The notes under the pieces were generated by a model. The model was not told the origin of the DNA. It made no database searches and saw nothing but the letters and a program-made list of their open reading frames with translations. Shown one piece after another: positions 14,871 through 25,310 of a DNA stretch of 64,000 nt. Every line of letters starts with the position of its first letter. Positions within the stretch are counted from its first letter, which is position 1. The DNA lies in assembly GCF_947496725.1 (NCBI RefSeq), contig NZ_CANMDS010000001.1, positions 186,001-250,000 on the forward strand. Direction: 5' to 3'. Made by a program: the position numbers and the translations under genes. The DNA comes from an uncultured Dokdonia sp. (GTDB taxonomy: Bacteria > Bacteroidota > Bacteroidia > Flavobacteriales > Flavobacteriaceae).

Positions 14871-17513
14871 ATCACCTCTTGTTATTAAAGTAAAGAAACC
14901 ATATGTAGTTCTTTCTTCATAAGTGATTTTATACCAGTATGTATTAGTTGCTAGTTTTCTACCGTTGTGGGTACCATCCCATCCTGGTGAGTTACTTGTG
15001 AGTGAGGTCATTTGTTTTCCAAATCTATCAAATACCTCTACGGTCAATCCTGGATAATTTTGAGCATTTATAACGTGCCAGGTGTCATTGTAACCATCGC
15101 TGTTAGGTGTAAAGAACTTGGGCGCACCCCTTACTTCTACCTCTCTCGTAATATAATTGCAACCCACTTCATCTCTCACAGCGATATTATAGATGCCAGG
15201 AGATAAGTCCTCAAACACATTTGATGTACCAAAAGTCGCTCCTCCATCTATACTGTAATAAATAGTCCCTTCTGCAAGGTAGGCATCTACAATAATCGTG
15301 TTACTCTGTAAAAAATCCTCTACTTCTACCTCTACTTGTAATTCTAGCCCTGCTACAACTTCATAATATAGTGAACCACTACAACCTGCAAATAAAGTAA
15401 CATCTAGTGTATATACTCCTGCCTCTGTTATGAGCAAGTCTTTTGTAGTTTCTCCAGTACTCCACTCATACTCCATAAAGCCTTCTGGACCTTCTAAGAC
15501 GGTGCCCTCTTCTGTAAAACAAATAACGAGTTCTTGATTTTCTAAGTCTAGAGGTTCACCTAGCGTTATCGATGCTAAACCCACGCCAATACAATCATCT
15601 GGCTCACCTAGTCTGTAGTATAACGAAGTGGGTTGAGAAAAATCAAATAGGATTGAACCCTGGATTTCATTGGTCTGTAAACCCGCAAACTCAATAGATT
15701 CATATAGACGTATTAAAACGTCAGGATAAATATCTTGCAGAGCATCAATAATGTTTTCTACTTGTACTACTGATGAGTTCTCCCCTTCTACTGATGGGCA
15801 TATAAGCAACTCGATATCTTCAAAAGGTTGTCCAAGATCGACACTTAGAATAATCTCGGTCGCTCTTCTACAATCTAAAGATGATTGAACACTGGCGTAC
15901 ACCGTTTGTCCATTATTCAAATTAGTATAACTCTCCGGATTAATAATTTGATTTTGGTCTAATAGCGCATCAATTTCAGTTTCATAAAACTGAAGGTTAA
16001 CTCCACCTACAAGCGTGCCATCTTCAATAAAAAGTACATCAAGCGCGTCATATAGATTAAATTGAGAAATACCATCGAGATTTCCATCTACATCACATTG
16101 ATATAAAAAAGCAGGTATAATTATTGGCGCTAAGACATTTTTTACAAGCACACTGTAAACCTCTACTAATCCAGACAAATATGTAACCTGTGCAGTAACT
16201 GTATATGTACCTACTCCAGAAAAAATATGTGATGGTGCAAGCTGAACACTTTGATTTGAGACTCCAGAATCTGGGTCTCCAAAATCCCAAACAACACTAG
16301 TTATCGCATCTTGAGTATTTAAGCTAAATAAAGTTTCATCACCGCTACATAAATTTTCATACTCTATAATGTTTCTATAGTTATCTTCATTTGTTATCGG
16401 TAAACCTAAAGAAGAAGTATTATTTCCTAATCCTACCGCTCTAAATTCAAAATTACAATCTACTCCTAGTCTATTAGGCAAGGTTATTACAGATAGTGTA
16501 GCACCTCCAAAACTATGATACAGTTTACCATCAATAGAAAGTTGTAATAAGCCTGCAAGGTTAATAAATGGACTTGATAGATAATCTGCTAGCTGTATTC
16601 TTGACCCAGGTATATCTGCTACTTGCAGGTTATATTGAAATACTCTAGAATTACCTGTGTCTTGCCCTCCTACAATGGGCACCTTTCCAGAAGCATAAAG
16701 CACTTGAGAGTTTGGAGAAAAAGAAGCTCCATAATAAACAACATCATCACCAAGTAATTGCTCATTACTCAAAACGCCAGTACTCATATTGAAATCATAT
16801 AAATACAATTCACCAGCAAGTGCTGGTTCAAAATAAGAGTGACAGATGGCAACCTTAGAGCCGTCTGGAGAAAATTTTATAGCTCCTCTTATGTTTCTAA
16901 AATCGGAAATATTAGGTCCTATTGTAGTTATAACAGGAGTACCTACTCCAGCCGCTGTAACAGGATATGCATAAAAACTATCTTCATACTGAGTTAAAAC
17001 CCAATAACCATTTGCGTTCCTTACAGCTGTTAGCTTTTCTGAACCTTGATTTAAAATATTTATATTTTTTTCTACCACAGCACCATTACCACCCGCAGCG
17101 TTCATATCTACGACAGAATAATTAATACCGTTACCCTGAGCGCTAGACTGGTAATGCTGTACCGCATCTGCAGTAAAAATGTAATATCTAGTAAGGCTGC
17201 CAGGTTCTGGTATTATGAGTGTACCATTCGTAGATGAAAGTTCTCCTAGAAGTCCGGTGCCATTTTCCATCACTTCATTATCTGCTGTATAAACTGTAAG
17301 TCCATCACTATAAAAAAGAAGAGCTCCAAATGAACTACATATAGCACCACTACTTTCAATAGTGTTGATAACACTTCCATCAAATGGCATTGGGCAACCC
17401 TCAGAAAAATCTAACCCTGCCCCATTACCAAAATACCACTTACTCGCTTCGAGCTGACCAAAGCTAACTGTGCTGCATAATAGTAAAAGAAGCGAGAGAT
17501 TTTTAATTGACAT
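14865..17513 (-). CDS. Large secreted protein with PKD domain and T9SS type B sorting domain
   Basis: 882 residues. Signal peptide MSIKNLSLLLLLCSTVSFGQ. The first 370 residues begin ASKWYFGNGAGLDFSEGCP and have repeated short beta motifs, such as GAIKFSPDGSKVAICHS and GASFSPNSQVLYASGK, suggesting a WD40-like beta-propeller. A PKD-like domain follows at about 405-460 (VVWDFGDPDSG, then HIFSGVGTYTVTAQVTY). The C-terminal 85 residues (KFFTPNSDGYNDTW, VEVFDRFGKQM, GWDGTHNGRKLATNTYWY) are the gliding-motility-associated type B domain that routes cargo through the type IX secretion system. It is probably a secreted or surface adhesin-like protein. Intact. Confidence 0.93.
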   Translation of the reverse strand: MSIKNLSLLLLLCSTVSFGQLEASKWYFGNGAGLDFSEGCPMPFDGSVINTIESSGAICSSFGALLFYSDGLTVYTADNEVMENGTGLLGELSSTNGTLIIPEPGSLTRYYIFTADAVQHYQSSAQGNGINYSVVDMNAAGGNGAVVEKNINILNQGSEKLTAVRNANGYWVLTQYEDSFYAYPVTAAGVGTPVITTIGPNISDFRNIRGAIKFSPDGSKVAICHSYFEPALAGELYLYDFNMSTGVLSNEQLLGDDVVYYGASFSPNSQVLYASGKVPIVGGQDTGNSRVFQYNLQVADIPGSRIQLADYLSSPFINLAGLLQLSIDGKLYHSFGGATLSVITLPNRLGVDCNFEFRAVGLGNNTSSLGLPITNEDNYRNIIEYENLCSGDETLFSLNTQDAITSVVWDFGDPDSGVSNQSVQLAPSHIFSGVGTYTVTAQVTYLSGLVEVYSVLVKNVLAPIIIPAFLYQCDVDGNLDGISQFNLYDALDVLFIEDGTLVGGVNLQFYETEIDALLDQNQIINPESYTNLNNGQTVYASVQSSLDCRRATEIILSVDLGQPFEDIELLICPSVEGENSSVVQVENIIDALQDIYPDVLIRLYESIEFAGLQTNEIQGSILFDFSQPTSLYYRLGEPDDCIGVGLASITLGEPLDLENQELVICFTEEGTVLEGPEGFMEYEWSTGETTKDLLITEAGVYTLDVTLFAGCSGSLYYEVVAGLELQVEVEVEDFLQSNTIIVDAYLAEGTIYYSIDGGATFGTSNVFEDLSPGIYNIAVRDEVGCNYITREVEVRGAPKFFTPNSDGYNDTWHVINAQNYPGLTVEVFDRFGKQMTSLTSNSPGWDGTHNGRKLATNTYWYKITYEERTTYGFFTLITRGDL

Positions 17514-17577
17514 ACGTCAAATATCAAATCTATTTATGAGAAATTGGTATTTCCCGATAAAAATTAACACAAAACCG

Positions 17578-17585
17578 TACTTTTG
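17578..17585 (+). promoter_or_regulatory. Candidate -7 element for the phosphohexomutase gene
   Basis: TACTTTTG matches TAnnTTTG, 22 bases before the ATG at 17608. No TTG was seen at the -33 position. Confidence 0.35.
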
Positions 17586-17607
17586 TTACTCTAACAAATA
17601 GAATATT

Positions 17608-19335
17608 ATGGTATACCACGATCCTGCAATTTTAGAAAAGGCAAATGCCTGGCTTACTGACACTTTTGATGCACAGACACAACAAAGCATTAAAAATAAC
17701 ATAGCTCATAACCCAGATGAGCTCGCAGATAGTTTTTATAAAAATCTAGAATTTGGTACAGGAGGTATGCGCGGTGTTATGGGCGCAGGAACCAATAGAA
17801 TTAATAAATATACCCTAGGTAAAAACACTCAGGGACTCTCAGACTATTTATATACTCAGTTTACAGATGAGCAAATAAGTGTCGCCATAGCTTATGACTG
17901 TCGTCACAATAGTAAAGAACTAGCACAAGTTGTAGCAGATGTATTTTCGGCAAATGGCATTAAGGTTTTCTTATTTTCAGACCTAAGACCTACACCAGAG
18001 CTTAGCTTTGCTGTGAGACACTTAAACTGTCACTGTGGCATTGTACTCACTGCGAGTCATAACCCACCAGAGTATAACGGTTATAAAGTATACTGGCAAG
18101 ATGGAGGACAACTAGTGCCACCACAAGATGCTGCAATAATTAAAACCATAGATGCACTAGACTTTAGTGATATAAAGTTTAAGGGTAATGATGATCTCAT
18201 AGAGCGTATAGACACCACAGTAGATAAAGCTTTTATAGACGCAAGTGTTGCAAAGGTATCTTTTGGTCTTGACAATAAAACCAAAGAAGATTTAGGTATC
18301 GTTTTTACTTCTTTACACGGGACTTCTATAACTTTAGTGCCAGACACTTTGAAGCAGGCTGGTTTTACAAACCTATCTATTGTAAAAGAACAAGAAGTAC
18401 CAGATGGTAACTTCCCTACCGTGGTATCTCCTAACCCAGAAGAGACTGCTGCTCTTAAAATGGCTTTAGAGCTAGGAGAAAAAGAAGGAGCAGATATAGT
18501 GATAGGTACAGATCCAGATTGTGATCGCCTAGGTATAGCCGTGAGAGGTGATAATGGTAAACTTACCATACTCAACGGTAACCAGACTATGATCTTAATG
18601 ACAGATTATTTATTAGAACGCTTTCGCGAAAGCGCAAACCAGCACCCACAACCATTTGTAGGGAGTACAATCGTATCTACACCTATGATGGACGTACTTG
18701 CTGCCTCTTACGATGTAGAGTGTAAAACTGGACTTACTGGCTTTAAGTGGATAGCAAAAATGATTGAAGACTACCCACAGCAACACTTTATAGGTGGTGG
18801 TGAAGAAAGCTTTGGCTTTATGGTAGGTGATTTTGTGAGAGATAAAGACGCCGTAACCGCTACCCTACTCGCTTGTACCATCGCAGCAGAAGCAAAGAAA
18901 AATGGACAAACACTATTTGAAAAACTAAAAGCGCTTTACCTAAAGCACGGATATTATCAAGAGTCTCTAATCTCACTTGTTAAAAAAGGACAATCTGGCG
19001 CAGCCGAAATAAAACAAATGCTCAAAGATTTACGTGAGAACCCTATGCAAGAAATAAATGGTAGCAAGGTGACTCGTGTAGAAGATTATCAAGCATCTAC
19101 TTCTCTTGACCTAGCCACCGGAAACACTACTACCATTGACATTCCAAAATCTAACGTGCTTATTTATTATACAGAAGATGGTAGTAAAGTAGCCGCTAGA
19201 CCAAGTGGTACAGAGCCAAAAATTAAGTTTTACATAAGCGTTAATGCACCACTTTCATCTCTTGAGGAGTATGACAGTATTACTGCAAATCTAGAAAATC
19301 GCATTGCTGGTATAAAAACTGCATTAGGGGTATAA
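17608..19335 (+). CDS. Phospho-sugar mutase (phosphoglucomutase/phosphomannomutase family)
   Basis: 575 residues, typical of the long Bacteroidota/Firmicutes type. It interconverts hexose 1- and 6-phosphates. All four domain signatures are present: the phosphoserine loop [13 protein letters not shown] with Ser150, the metal loop [10 protein letters not shown] near 303-312, the sugar loop GGGEESFGF near 395, and the phosphate loop [12 protein letters not shown] near 533. Glucose versus mannose preference cannot be read from sequence. Palindrome copy 6 encodes ERFRESAN in a surface linker. The MsbA-like gene follows after 36 bases. Confidence 0.95.
   Translation: MVYHDPAILEKANAWLTDTFDAQTQQSIKNNIAHNPDELADSFYKNLEFGTGGMRGVMGAGTNRINKYTLGKNTQGLSDYLYTQFTDEQISVAIAYDCRHNSKELAQVVADVFSANGIKVFLFSDLRPTPELSFAVRHLNCHCGIVLTASHNPPEYNGYKVYWQDGGQLVPPQDAAIIKTIDALDFSDIKFKGNDDLIERIDTTVDKAFIDASVAKVSFGLDNKTKEDLGIVFTSLHGTSITLVPDTLKQAGFTNLSIVKEQEVPDGNFPTVVSPNPEETAALKMALELGEKEGADIVIGTDPDCDRLGIAVRGDNGKLTILNGNQTMILMTDYLLERFRESANQHPQPFVGSTIVSTPMMDVLAASYDVECKTGLTGFKWIAKMIEDYPQQHFIGGGEESFGFMVGDFVRDKDAVTATLLACTIAAEAKKNGQTLFEKLKALYLKHGYYQESLISLVKKGQSGAAEIKQMLKDLRENPMQEINGSKVTRVEDYQASTSLDLATGNTTTIDIPKSNVLIYYTEDGSKVAARPSGTEPKIKFYISVNAPLSSLEEYDSITANLENRIAGIKTALGV
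18619..18634. repeat. Dispersed palindrome, exact copy 6
   Basis: CGCTTTCGCGAAAGCG, exact, inside the phospho-sugar mutase gene, read as RFRES: the third reading frame. Confidence 0.95.
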
Positions 19336-19343
19336 ACTTTTTT

Positions 19344-19359
19344 AGCTTTCGCGAAAGCG
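19344..19359. repeat. Dispersed palindrome, copy 7 (one mismatch)
   Basis: AGCTTTCGCGAAAGCG: the first base differs. It is in the 36-base gap between the mutase gene and the ABC exporter gene. Confidence 0.85.
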
Positions 19360-19371
19360 CACACATACTTT

Positions 19372-21198
19372 ATGGAATATTTTAAGAAGATTATTTCTTA
19401 CGCAATGCCTTACAAGGGATATGGGATTCTCAATATCATTTGTAATGTCTTTTATGCATTGTTTAGCACATTAGGTTTTGTAGCACTTATACCTATGCTA
19501 CAGGTCCTTTTTGATAAAACAAAAACAGTTACCGAAAAACCAGAGTGGAACGGCCTCCTCAAAGCAAAAGACTTTATGGAAGACTCTCTGGGATATTATG
19601 TTACAGAAATTGCTAGAGATGATAAAGTGCAAGCCCTCACGCTAATGATAGGATTTGTAATTGCGGTATTCTTACTCAAAAACCTTTTCGGTTATCTAGC
19701 GATGTACTTCATTACCTTTTTAAGAAATGGAGTCTTGATGGATATTAGAAATGCAATGTATGAGAAAATTGTCTCACTACCTGTGGCTTACTTTACAGAA
19801 AAACGCAAGGGTGACACCATTGCTCGTGTCACATCAGACGTGCAGGAGGTACAGCATTCATTTTTAAGCATCCTTGAGCTCATTGTAAGAGAACCTCTTA
19901 CCATCATATTTGCACTGGGAACTATGTTTTTACTCAGCCCGCAGCTGGCAGTATTTGTGCTTACATTTATACCTATAATGGGATTTGTAATATCACTCAT
20001 AGGCAAGCGTCTTAAAAAGAAGTCTGACCGTGTACAACGTGAGCAAGGAGAGATTTTATCAAAACTAGAAGAAACTCTAGGCGGACTTAAAATCATAAAA
20101 AGTTTTAATGCCGAAGACCGTTTTCAAGATAGCTTTAACACGAGCACAAAACGCTTTAATGATTATGCAAACAGCTTGATGCAACGCCAGGCTCTTGCCT
20201 CTCCTACTAGTGAGTTTTTAGGTATTGTAGTGATAGGTGTTTTACTTTGGTTTGGTGGTAATATGGTGCTTACAGAAGGAACTCTAGATGGCCCTACATT
20301 TATCGCATTTATGGGACTCGCTTATGGGATATTAACCCCGGCTAAAGCATTTTCTAAAGCTAGTTACAGTGTAAAACGTGGTAATGCCTCTGCTCAACGT
20401 ATTCTAGAAATTCTTGAAACAGAAAATACGATTACAAATAAAGATATCACAACACCAGTAGAAGGCTTTGCAAAGGCTATTGCGATTAATAATATTTCAT
20501 TTAAGTATGAAGAACAACTAGTACTTAAGAATTTCACACTTAACGTCCCAAAAGGCAAAACAGTTGCACTAGTAGGCCAGTCTGGTTCTGGTAAGAGTAC
20601 CATTGCAAACCTACTTACCCGTTTTTATGATGTCGTTTCTGGTGATATTACAGTAGATGGGGTAGACATACGCGATATGTCTCTTAAAGACTTAAGAAAA
20701 AATATAGGTATTGTAACGCAAGATGCTATTCTATTTAACGATTCCCTACGCAATAATATGATTGTAGGTAAAGCAAATGCAACAGACCAAGAGATTATAG
20801 AATCACTTAAAATTGCAAATGCTTGGGAGTTTGTAAAAGAGCTTCCAGAAGGTCTTGATACTAATATAGGTGATAGTGGTAATAAGCTAAGTGGTGGACA
20901 AAAGCAGCGACTGTCTATCGCGAGAGCAGTGCTTAAAAACCCGCCTATTATGATACTTGATGAAGCTACCTCTGCTCTTGATACAGAGAGTGAGCGTCTC
21001 GTGCAAAAGGCCCTAGAAAATATGATGAAAAATCGTACCTCTATTGTGATTGCTCACAGACTCTCAACTATTCAAAATGCAGATGAGATTGTGGTTATGC
21101 AAAAAGGTGAAATTGTAGAACAAGGAAAACATCAAGAATTAATAGATCAGAAAGGAATGTACCACAAACTGGTATCTATGCAATCTTTTGAGGAGTAG
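19372..21198 (+). CDS. ABC exporter, MsbA-like (permease fused to ATPase)
   Basis: 608 residues. The N-terminal exporter domain has six membrane helices within about residues 15-320, and its first intracellular loop reads PVAYFTEKRKGDTIARVTSDV. The ATPase domain has Walker A GQSGSGKST near 400, the signature LSGGQKQRLSIARA near 505, Walker B IMILDEATSALD near 525 and the H-loop IVIAHRLST. This is the half-transporter layout of MsbA, which flips lipid A-core, but drug exporters share it. The window also has LptD and an LpxH-like gene, which suits a lipid A role; the substrate is inferred only. It follows the mutase gene as a likely operon. Confidence 0.92.
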   Translation: MEYFKKIISYAMPYKGYGILNIICNVFYALFSTLGFVALIPMLQVLFDKTKTVTEKPEWNGLLKAKDFMEDSLGYYVTEIARDDKVQALTLMIGFVIAVFLLKNLFGYLAMYFITFLRNGVLMDIRNAMYEKIVSLPVAYFTEKRKGDTIARVTSDVQEVQHSFLSILELIVREPLTIIFALGTMFLLSPQLAVFVLTFIPIMGFVISLIGKRLKKKSDRVQREQGEILSKLEETLGGLKIIKSFNAEDRFQDSFNTSTKRFNDYANSLMQRQALASPTSEFLGIVVIGVLLWFGGNMVLTEGTLDGPTFIAFMGLAYGILTPAKAFSKASYSVKRGNASAQRILEILETENTITNKDITTPVEGFAKAIAINNISFKYEEQLVLKNFTLNVPKGKTVALVGQSGSGKSTIANLLTRFYDVVSGDITVDGVDIRDMSLKDLRKNIGIVTQDAILFNDSLRNNMIVGKANATDQEIIESLKIANAWEFVKELPEGLDTNIGDSGNKLSGGQKQRLSIARAVLKNPPIMILDEATSALDTESERLVQKALENMMKNRTSIVIAHRLSTIQNADEIVVMQKGEIVEQGKHQELIDQKGMYHKLVSMQSFEE

Positions 21199-21199
21199 A

Positions 21200-21904
21200 C
21201 TACTCTTCTTTTACAATAATAACGGTAGCGGTAAATCCAGAAGCAAGAAACCAAGAGTTTGACGAGATGACCTGTCGCTCATCATCATACATAACAAACT
21301 GTGCAGTATTTGCTCCTACAGAGCCTTGATTTAAGGCCTTTACTTCTATTTTATTAAAACCTTTTACAAGATCAAGATAAAAACCTTGAAACTCTCCTTC
21401 TAAAAAGATACGAGGGTGAATTACTGTACCATTAACGCTTACACTCACGAGGTCACCATCTACAGTACCGTGATCACGATACGTAAAGTTTACAAACTTA
21501 GAGCCACTTTTAAAATCTCCTAGATATTGATCTCTATAATATTCTGGCTTTAATTTTTCTTTATCCTTTGCGTTAGAGTTATTCATTTTATTCTCAAGAG
21601 CGCTAAAGTCTTTTTTTGCAAAATCGTCTCCTTTTATGAGATTGATTTCGCGCTTTTCCTTTGCGGCAAAAGGGTCGCTTAACTTTATCTTACTCTTAAA
21701 TATGAGTGATCCAGACTGTATCGTGTTATCCTTTTTTGGAGCTGTAGGTGATACAAAAACTTCTGTAGGCACCTCATTAGGTTGTTCTCCCTTTATTTCT
21801 ATAGAAGCTCTAGGTGCATCTATCTGCGCATTTACTGTACCTGCAAAGCATACCACTACACCCAGTGTAATGAGCCATAACGTTATGGGAGAAATAGTTT
21901 TCAA
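21200..21904 (-). CDS. Exported protein of unknown function
   Basis: 234 residues starting at a TTG codon (KTISPITLWLITLGVVVCFA, then GTVNAQ), which gives a complete signal peptide; no ATG is available in frame. The C-terminal third (VSVSVNGTVIHPRIFLEGEF, GFNKIEVKALNQGSVGANTA, FVMYDDERQVISSNSW) reads as an immunoglobulin-like beta domain, and the middle is charged and helical. I recall similar secreted proteins of Flavobacteriaceae, without known function. It converges on the ABC exporter gene with one base between stops. Confidence 0.75.
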   Translation of the reverse strand: MKTISPITLWLITLGVVVCFAGTVNAQIDAPRASIEIKGEQPNEVPTEVFVSPTAPKKDNTIQSGSLIFKSKIKLSDPFAAKEKREINLIKGDDFAKKDFSALENKMNNSNAKDKEKLKPEYYRDQYLGDFKSGSKFVNFTYRDHGTVDGDLVSVSVNGTVIHPRIFLEGEFQGFYLDLVKGFNKIEVKALNQGSVGANTAQFVMYDDERQVISSNSWFLASGFTATVIIVKEE

Positions 21905-21984
21905 GGGGTCAATTCGTTTTTTTAAAAATGTGACATTATGTAATAAGGGTGTTACACAAAGTATGCCAATAGTGGATTTTAGTA

Positions 21985-22000
21985 CGCTTTCGCGAAAGCG
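21985..22000. repeat. Dispersed palindrome, exact copy 8
   Basis: CGCTTTCGCGAAAGCG, exact, in the 243-base divergent gap between genes starting at 21904 (-) and 22148 (+). Confidence 0.95.
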
Positions 22001-22147
22001 TTATCTCATTAATCTACATTCAAATATAAAATAATTACAACTCTTAACGTATTTAATAGGTAGTGAAAAAATAGAATCCATTACAATTACAAAGAAATAA
22101 ATACAAAAGTAAGGCGTTCTTTAGTCAACAATCTCAAATGACTAATT

Positions 22148-23203
22148 ATGAAATTATACATATTAATTTTTACCCTTGTAAGTATTTCAATTTTCACCTC
22201 TTGTAGCTCAAGAGACGATGATGGAGGTGGTGATGATAGCATTGCTTGTCTTAACTTAGGTACCCAAGAATTAAATATTACCATACAAGAATCATACACA
22301 ACCTTACCATCTAAGGTTTCTGTATTTTTTAAAGTAAATGGTACAGATGGAAGCCCTGTGGCCGGGTTAACTCCTTCCAGCTTTACCATTTTTGAACAAG
22401 GTCGCAATGATGACTGTTATAATGAAATCTCTAGCTCAGAAGCATCTGCCGCGATATCTCCAAATGCTCAAATTTTTTCAAACAACACCCTCCTTGTACT
22501 TGATTTGAGTAATAGCGTGTTGAGTTCAAGTCTACAAGAATTAAAACAAGCCTCTACCAGTTTTATTACTAATGTGATGCCAGCCGTACCTACAGAATCT
22601 TTTAAAATGGCTATTTATTGGTTTGATGGAGAAGATGTACTGCACGAGTTACAACCACTTACTACGAGCGCAACTCAACTTCAAGAGGCTATAGATGGTA
22701 TTACAGATGACATAAGTAATGACCCCTCTACAGACTTGTATGGAGCTGTAATCAAAGCAGCTACGAATGCCGAAAATATAGTAGACACCTTAGAAAATGA
22801 AGATTTATTTGCAGCTGCATCTGTCGTAATATTTACAGATGGGAAAGATCAAGCTGCTAGATATAGTGAGCAAGAAGCACTAGACGCTGTAAGTAATGCC
22901 GGAGAAGATATAAGTTTTTTTACCATAGGTTTAGGCTCAGAAATAGATGAGGAGGTTCTCACAGCAATAGGTAAAACAGGTAGCGCTTTTGCCGAAAATA
23001 GTAACGAACTGGAAACTGTTTTTAATGACATATCAAACGGAGTCGCTGGGCAGGCAAATAGTTTCTATCTTTTTGAATATTGTAGCCCAAAACGTGATGG
23101 TAGTGGTGATAATGATCTTATTATACAAGTCATAACTGGTGACAGAGATGGTATTGTTCAAACCTCTTTTGATGCAACAGGGTTCACTAGTGGCTGTGAA
23201 TAA
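22148..23203 (+). CDS. Lipoprotein with von Willebrand factor A domain
   Basis: 351 residues. Lipoprotein signal MKLYILIFTLVSISIFTSC, then a SSRDDDGGGDD tether. An Ig-like segment about residues 45-90 (VSVFFKVNGTDGSPVAGLTP) precedes the vWA domain at about 118-300. The metal-site motif is DLSNS in LLVLDLSNSVLSSS, with the distal parts STDLYGAV and VIFTDGKDQ, so the MIDAS residues appear kept. Such domains bind proteins through Mg2+. A surface adhesion or complex-assembly role is likely; the partner is unknown. C-terminal FYLFEYCSPKRDG suggests an extra small domain. Intact single gene. Confidence 0.88.
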   Translation: MKLYILIFTLVSISIFTSCSSRDDDGGGDDSIACLNLGTQELNITIQESYTTLPSKVSVFFKVNGTDGSPVAGLTPSSFTIFEQGRNDDCYNEISSSEASAAISPNAQIFSNNTLLVLDLSNSVLSSSLQELKQASTSFITNVMPAVPTESFKMAIYWFDGEDVLHELQPLTTSATQLQEAIDGITDDISNDPSTDLYGAVIKAATNAENIVDTLENEDLFAAASVVIFTDGKDQAARYSEQEALDAVSNAGEDISFFTIGLGSEIDEEVLTAIGKTGSAFAENSNELETVFNDISNGVAGQANSFYLFEYCSPKRDGSGDNDLIIQVITGDRDGIVQTSFDATGFTSGCE

Positions 23204-23319
23204 CACAATATTTTACTCATTTACAGTACTTTATCGATAACTTTAAACCTATTATCTATTGACATACTCACTTAAAATCTTTAAATTTAAGATTATTACT
23301 AAAGATTTAATTTTGACAT

Positions 23320-23751
23320 ATGTTAGTATCCGAATCAAATCTTAATTACGAATTACAAGACATCTACATTCTTGATAATGGCACTTTTTACTTCTTTGAT
23401 AATTTTATTATCTCAGAAATAAAAGAAGGTGTGTTATTTGACTGGGAGATGGCTCAAGAAATTATAACTATCGCAGAGTCTTACTATGGTGTAGGTCAAA
23501 AGGTAGCTTACATTTCTAACAGAGTACATCCATACTCACTTGTTCCTCAAGACTGGCTAAAGTTTTTTAAAGCTAGAAACTCTATTAGCGCTTTTGCTGT
23601 GGTATCATACAGCCAGCAAGAACGATCTAATATTTTACTAGAACGTTTATTTTTTAAATCAAAAATTAAAAAATTCTTTGATTTAGAAGAAGCAGTAAAA
23701 TGGGCTATAAGTGAGCAACTAAAGTATGATGATCGTAGAACTACTGCTTAA
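23320..23751 (+). CDS. Hypothetical protein, possibly STAS/SpoIIAA-like
   Basis: 143 residues, cytosolic. The alternating strands and helices (FYFFDNFIISEIKEGVLFDW, MAQEIITIAESYYG, KVAYISNRVHPYSLVPQDW, ISAFAVVSY, FDLEEAVKWAISEQL) resemble STAS or SpoIIAA-like folds seen in short flavobacterial proteins, including a final DLEEAVKW helix. No catalytic residues are evident. The identification is by fold pattern only. It ends overlapping the convergent hexosaminidase gene by 11 bases. TAATTTTG at 23308-23315 looks like a -7 element but is too close to the ATG to be used with this start. Confidence 0.7.
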   Translation: MLVSESNLNYELQDIYILDNGTFYFFDNFIISEIKEGVLFDWEMAQEIITIAESYYGVGQKVAYISNRVHPYSLVPQDWLKFFKARNSISAFAVVSYSQQERSNILLERLFFKSKIKKFFDLEEAVKWAISEQLKYDDRRTTA

Positions 23752-25291
23752 GTGAAGAATGAATGAGTGGAGATGTATAAAAATTTATACCTAGTATCTC
23801 CATTCTAGAATAGTGTTTTTGTAATCTCCCTCTGTAATTATCCCAATTATAATTTGCTGGATTACTCCAGCCTAATTCTGCGTGCCCTATAACTCTAGGG
23901 AAAGCCAGATACTCAATATCTTCTGATGTTTGTATTGTCTCTGCCCATAATGGTGATTCTAAACCTAGTAATTGCGAGGTATCTATATCCTTAAATATAG
24001 AAGACGGCTGCCAGATATAAGCACTATCTACCTCTACCATACCCGCCCAAGTAAGACCTATGGGAGACTGTTTTGTGTATTTCATATCTAAGTACATCTT
24101 CTTAGCCGGTGAGAGAATCACTTTTGCCCCTTTATCTATTCCTTTTTGAGCGGTAGCTTCTTTTTGCCAGTGCTGTATTACATAGGTACTATCTATATCT
24201 GCACTTTGTATTTCTTCCCAGCCCACAACACTTTTACCATACTTTTTTACAATAGGAAAAACCTTATTTAAAAATATATTATAGTCCGTTTTTGAAGTAA
24301 CGTGAGATTCATCACCACCTAGATGCATATACTCTCCAGGAGTTATTGCTGCTACTTCTCTTATTACATCGTCTATAAATTTATACGTGATATCTTTATC
24401 TACACATAGCGTACTAAAACCTACACGCATACCTCTATAAAGTTTTGTTGCTTTACCATTGCAATTAAGCTCTGGGTATGATGCAAGAGCTGCATTAGTA
24501 TGACCTGGCATATCTATTTCGGGAATTACCGTAATATATTTACTTTGTGCATAAGCCACAATTTCCTTGTATTCTTCTTGTGTGTAAAAGCCTGGACTCT
24601 CATCACGTACAGATGAGCTTCCTCCTATCTCTGTAAGTTTGGGCCAAGATTTAATTTCAATACGCCATCCTTGATCATCTGTAAGGTGCAAGTGTAGCTT
24701 GTTGAGCTTATAAGACGCCATTTGATCTATGACACGCTTTATTTGGTTTACGGTAAAAAAATGTCTGGCTACATCAAGCATCATCCCTCTGTATGCAAAT
24801 CTAGGCTCATCTATTATACGTATACCTGGTATAACAAGACTATCCAAACGCTTAGCTGCTATTAGACTGTCTGGAAGTAGCTGGGTCAATGTTTGCACAC
24901 CTTTAAAAAGTCCCGCTTCTGTAGATCCTGCAAGGGCAATTTTATGATGCGTTATGTCTAGCACATAACCCTCTTCAGATTGAATACTATCTGGAGAGAC
25001 CAGAGAAAATGAGATAACATTTTCTTCTTTCTGGGTGGTTTGTACGGCTTCTTTTAAAAATGGTGTTACCTTAAAGTACTTTTTAAAATCACTAGCCACA
25101 TTTCTAACTTCTGTGAGCGTGTCACTTACTATAACTGTTTCTATATCAAAAAGAAAACCATATGAGTGCGCTTTTACCTCATTAGGTATAGGGATAAAAT
25201 TTACATCTTCTATAGTGGTTTCTACAAGCGGTTTTTCTTCTTTACAAGAAAGTATAGCTATCGATATAAAAAGAACCAGTAGGCAACGCAT
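23741..25291 (-). CDS. Beta-N-acetylhexosaminidase, GH20, lipoprotein
   Basis: 516 residues from MRCLLVLFISIAILSCKEE; the start at 25291 gives a proper lipoprotein signal (lipobox AILSC) and avoids overlap with the upstream gene. The N-terminal GH20b domain is followed by the TIM barrel with RGMMLDVARHFF, KLHLHLTDDQGWRIEI and MHLGGDESH, in which Asp327-Glu328 form the catalytic pair of substrate-assisted hydrolysis. It removes terminal GlcNAc or GalNAc from chitin- or glycan-derived oligosaccharides, probably on the cell surface or in the periplasm. It sits 19 bases downstream of the RlmI-like gene. Confidence 0.93.
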   Translation of the reverse strand: MRCLLVLFISIAILSCKEEKPLVETTIEDVNFIPIPNEVKAHSYGFLFDIETVIVSDTLTEVRNVASDFKKYFKVTPFLKEAVQTTQKEENVISFSLVSPDSIQSEEGYVLDITHHKIALAGSTEAGLFKGVQTLTQLLPDSLIAAKRLDSLVIPGIRIIDEPRFAYRGMMLDVARHFFTVNQIKRVIDQMASYKLNKLHLHLTDDQGWRIEIKSWPKLTEIGGSSSVRDESPGFYTQEEYKEIVAYAQSKYITVIPEIDMPGHTNAALASYPELNCNGKATKLYRGMRVGFSTLCVDKDITYKFIDDVIREVAAITPGEYMHLGGDESHVTSKTDYNIFLNKVFPIVKKYGKSVVGWEEIQSADIDSTYVIQHWQKEATAQKGIDKGAKVILSPAKKMYLDMKYTKQSPIGLTWAGMVEVDSAYIWQPSSIFKDIDTSQLLGLESPLWAETIQTSEDIEYLAFPRVIGHAELGWSNPANYNWDNYRGRLQKHYSRMEILGINFYTSPLIHSSLKQ

Positions 25292-25310
25292 ATGTTTATT
25301 TTTAGTATAA

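Noticed and set aside
23308-23315. TAATTTTG as promoter of the gene at 23320
   Set aside because: The implied transcript start would fall at or after the ATG, and no -33 TTG was found.
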